From Pirellulaceae bacterium (GTDB taxonomy: Bacteria; Planctomycetota; Planctomycetia; Pirellulales; Pirellulaceae), in assembly GCA_028280445.1 (NCBI GenBank), contig JANQLU010000023.1, positions 62,001 through 126,000 on the forward strand: 64,000 nucleotides of DNA, given 5' to 3'. The position numbers and the translations under genes are program-made. The notes beneath the pieces are model-generated. The model ran no database searches. It saw nothing but the letters and a program-made list of their open reading frames with translations, and had not been told where the DNA came from. Shown piece after piece: positions 62,941 to 64,000 of the stretch; position 1 is the first letter of the stretch; the number at the start of each line of letters is the position of its first letter.

Positions 62941-62965
62941 CGGCCGGTGGGAACCAGCCCTACTT
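62941..62965. repeat. Half copy of the GGGCCGGTTCCC family
   Basis: CGGCCGGTGGGAACCAGCCC, then TACTT, matches the right arm of the elements at 60691 and 62741; no left arm is next to it. Confidence 0.75.
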
Positions 62966-62987
62966 GCGCGGCAACGCTCTCTTTCAC

Positions 62988-63947
62988 CTAATCCTCTTCA
63001 TTTTCTTCATCGTTCAATTCTTGAGCAATTCTCTGAACGCTTAGCTTGTAAGGATTGACCAACGCTTTCCATTGTTGTTGCTGAGCTGGGGTCAGTATTT
63101 CTTTGATTTGCTTTTCGTCGATTTGCAACAAGCCGTAAATCGTGATGTACGACATATAAACGATCCTGGTCGATGGACGTTTGAATTTGGCAAGTTCTGG
63201 CTTGAGCAATGTTTTGATTTTTTCCAATTGGTCGTCAGAAAGATCCATCCGCGAATCCAACAGATTGACCGCCACGGCTAACAGAGCGTCGCGAATTTTG
63301 GCTTTCCTTTTTGCGTCGTAATTGCGATAGACGCCAAGCTGATCTGCGGTCAGAACTTGTTCTAAAACTTTGCGCCACTCTTTGTGTTCAGCGGGGCCTT
63401 TTTCACCCAAGTAGATTTTGTTACCAGTCGTTTGCACTCGATTCAATGTCGCAAGATCGATGTCATCCACATCCTTGTAAACAATTTCATCTTCCTCGTC
63501 CTTGTCCGCTTTTTCACCTTTAGCCGCGCGGCCGAACAGATTCCGAAATCTTTCACCATATCCCTCCATCCATTCGTCTGCCATCTTGGTCGAAAGACCT
63601 TTTGCTGCAATGGACAGTTTCATTTTTTGTTTTTTGTTGATTTGGCAAATTCGTTCGAGCAAATCGATATTCGCGTTCAATTCTTGAGCAATCAAGAACT
63701 TTTTGGCGGCGGTAAACCGGGCTTTCGAGTAATTCGTGCGAATGGCCCCCACCAACGCGACTGCTCGATTTTTCGGTTCTTGTTTTTTAGCCTTCTTGTT
63801 TTTGTCTACCTGTTTTTTTTCTTGCTCCTGAACAAGCAACGTTGATGCATCCGGCCCGACAGCAGAATTGGTCAGGCACTCGACGCTGGAAGTGCCACCC
63901 AGTATCGACACGGAAACAAAGATGATTGGAAACATCACGGATTTCAT
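62988..63947 (-). CDS. Exported, highly charged protein of unknown function
   Basis: It encodes 319 residues with an AGGTGGG ribosome binding site and a signal peptide (SVMFPIIFVSVSILGGTSS). A Lys/Gln-rich linker (EQEKKQVDKNKKAKKQEPKN) is followed by a long helical part with repeated segments of similar type: AANIDLL-like helices (ANIDLLERICQINKKQKMKL), LEQVLTADQLGVYRNYDAKR, SDDQLEKIKTLLKPELAKF and KEILTPAQQQQWKALVNPY. The L(T)xxQ(L/Q)xxW/Y phrases resemble periplasmic helical sensors of the CpxP/Spy or planctomycete LTxxQ type. Function is unknown. Confidence 0.8.
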   Translation of the reverse strand: MKSVMFPIIFVSVSILGGTSSVECLTNSAVGPDASTLLVQEQEKKQVDKNKKAKKQEPKNRAVALVGAIRTNYSKARFTAAKKFLIAQELNANIDLLERICQINKKQKMKLSIAAKGLSTKMADEWMEGYGERFRNLFGRAAKGEKADKDEEDEIVYKDVDDIDLATLNRVQTTGNKIYLGEKGPAEHKEWRKVLEQVLTADQLGVYRNYDAKRKAKIRDALLAVAVNLLDSRMDLSDDQLEKIKTLLKPELAKFKRPSTRIVYMSYITIYGLLQIDEKQIKEILTPAQQQQWKALVNPYKLSVQRIAQELNDEENEED

Positions 63948-64000
63948 AAAATGCCCACCTTTTGTTTTGCCTCGACGTGCTCTCGACTCATTTAAATCGC
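63948..64000. other. Leader of the exported protein gene
   Basis: This short segment carries the ribosome binding site and probably the promoter of the - strand gene ending at 62988. Nothing else is visible before the window edge. Confidence 0.4.

Noticed and set aside
1-64000. CRISPR arrays, IS transposases, prophage genes, rRNA
   Set aside because: I looked for regularly spaced repeats, DDE/tyrosine transposase motifs and phage structural genes and saw none. The repeats present are palindromic and irregularly spaced.

Overview
The window looks like a piece of a Planctomycetota chromosome (Pirellula/Rhodopirellula-like). The evidence is a DUF1501 plus PSCyt1/DUF1549/DUF1553 pair next to a sulfatase and SASA-type esterases, an SHD1-domain exported protein, a short planctomycete-style ECF sigma factor, a membrane Ser/Thr kinase, and many short palindromic intergenic repeats. 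GC content is moderate by eye. No phage, IS transposase, CRISPR array or rRNA was seen.

Layout. 1-2629: a secretin and the start of an overlapping partial gene (- strand). 3287-3375: tRNA-Ser(UGA), followed by an AT-richer stretch of three unrecognised genes (3984-5935). 6002-11266: a giant lipoprotein with coiled coils and a secretin-like C-terminal part. 11662-15211: small exported proteins. 15712-21496: a mostly co-directional - strand group that reads as inorganic-carbon handling (CaCA exchanger, SbtA bicarbonate transporter, isocitrate dehydrogenase, a beta-carbonic-anhydrase-like protein without zinc ligands, a 50-residue membrane protein behind a strong terminator, and an MpsC/DUF2294 protein). 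21884-24970: a sensor Ser/Thr kinase between two RaiA/HPF-like genes, the second frameshifted.

25190-44930 is the metabolic core. On the - strand lies a complete alternative complex III operon (actABCDEF) preceded by a COX3-like/cytochrome c fusion and followed by mobB. Divergent from it is a + strand operon: a Tat-exported NXR-type molybdopterin oxidoreductase (alpha, beta, heme-b gamma subunit, TorD/NarJ-type chaperone), an Ric di-iron repair protein, and selD. The selD gene has an in-frame UGA at its catalytic position followed by a SECIS-like hairpin. An Rrf2-type regulator with three clustered cysteines sits between the two operons, and the nxr promoter is bracketed by an inverted repeat. 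Together these genes suggest electron transfer between nitrite/nitrate, a quinol or cytochrome c pool and a terminal oxidase. With the carbon cluster this raises, but does not prove, nitrite-oxidising or nitrate-respiring metabolism.

45067-55698: a secreted LanC-like protein and a five-gene polysaccharide-type operon (two SASA proteins, sulfatase, PSCyt1/DUF1553, DUF1501). 56407-58839: cyclopropane-fatty-acid synthase and a geranylgeranyl-reductase-family flavoprotein. 58840-62965: repeat-rich DNA with a truncated sigma factor, a zinc-finger anti-sigma/kinase remnant, a YcaQ-type glycosylase and a membrane protein. 62988-63947: an exported hypothetical protein.

All family assignments are from reading motifs by eye. 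No alignment or database search was run.
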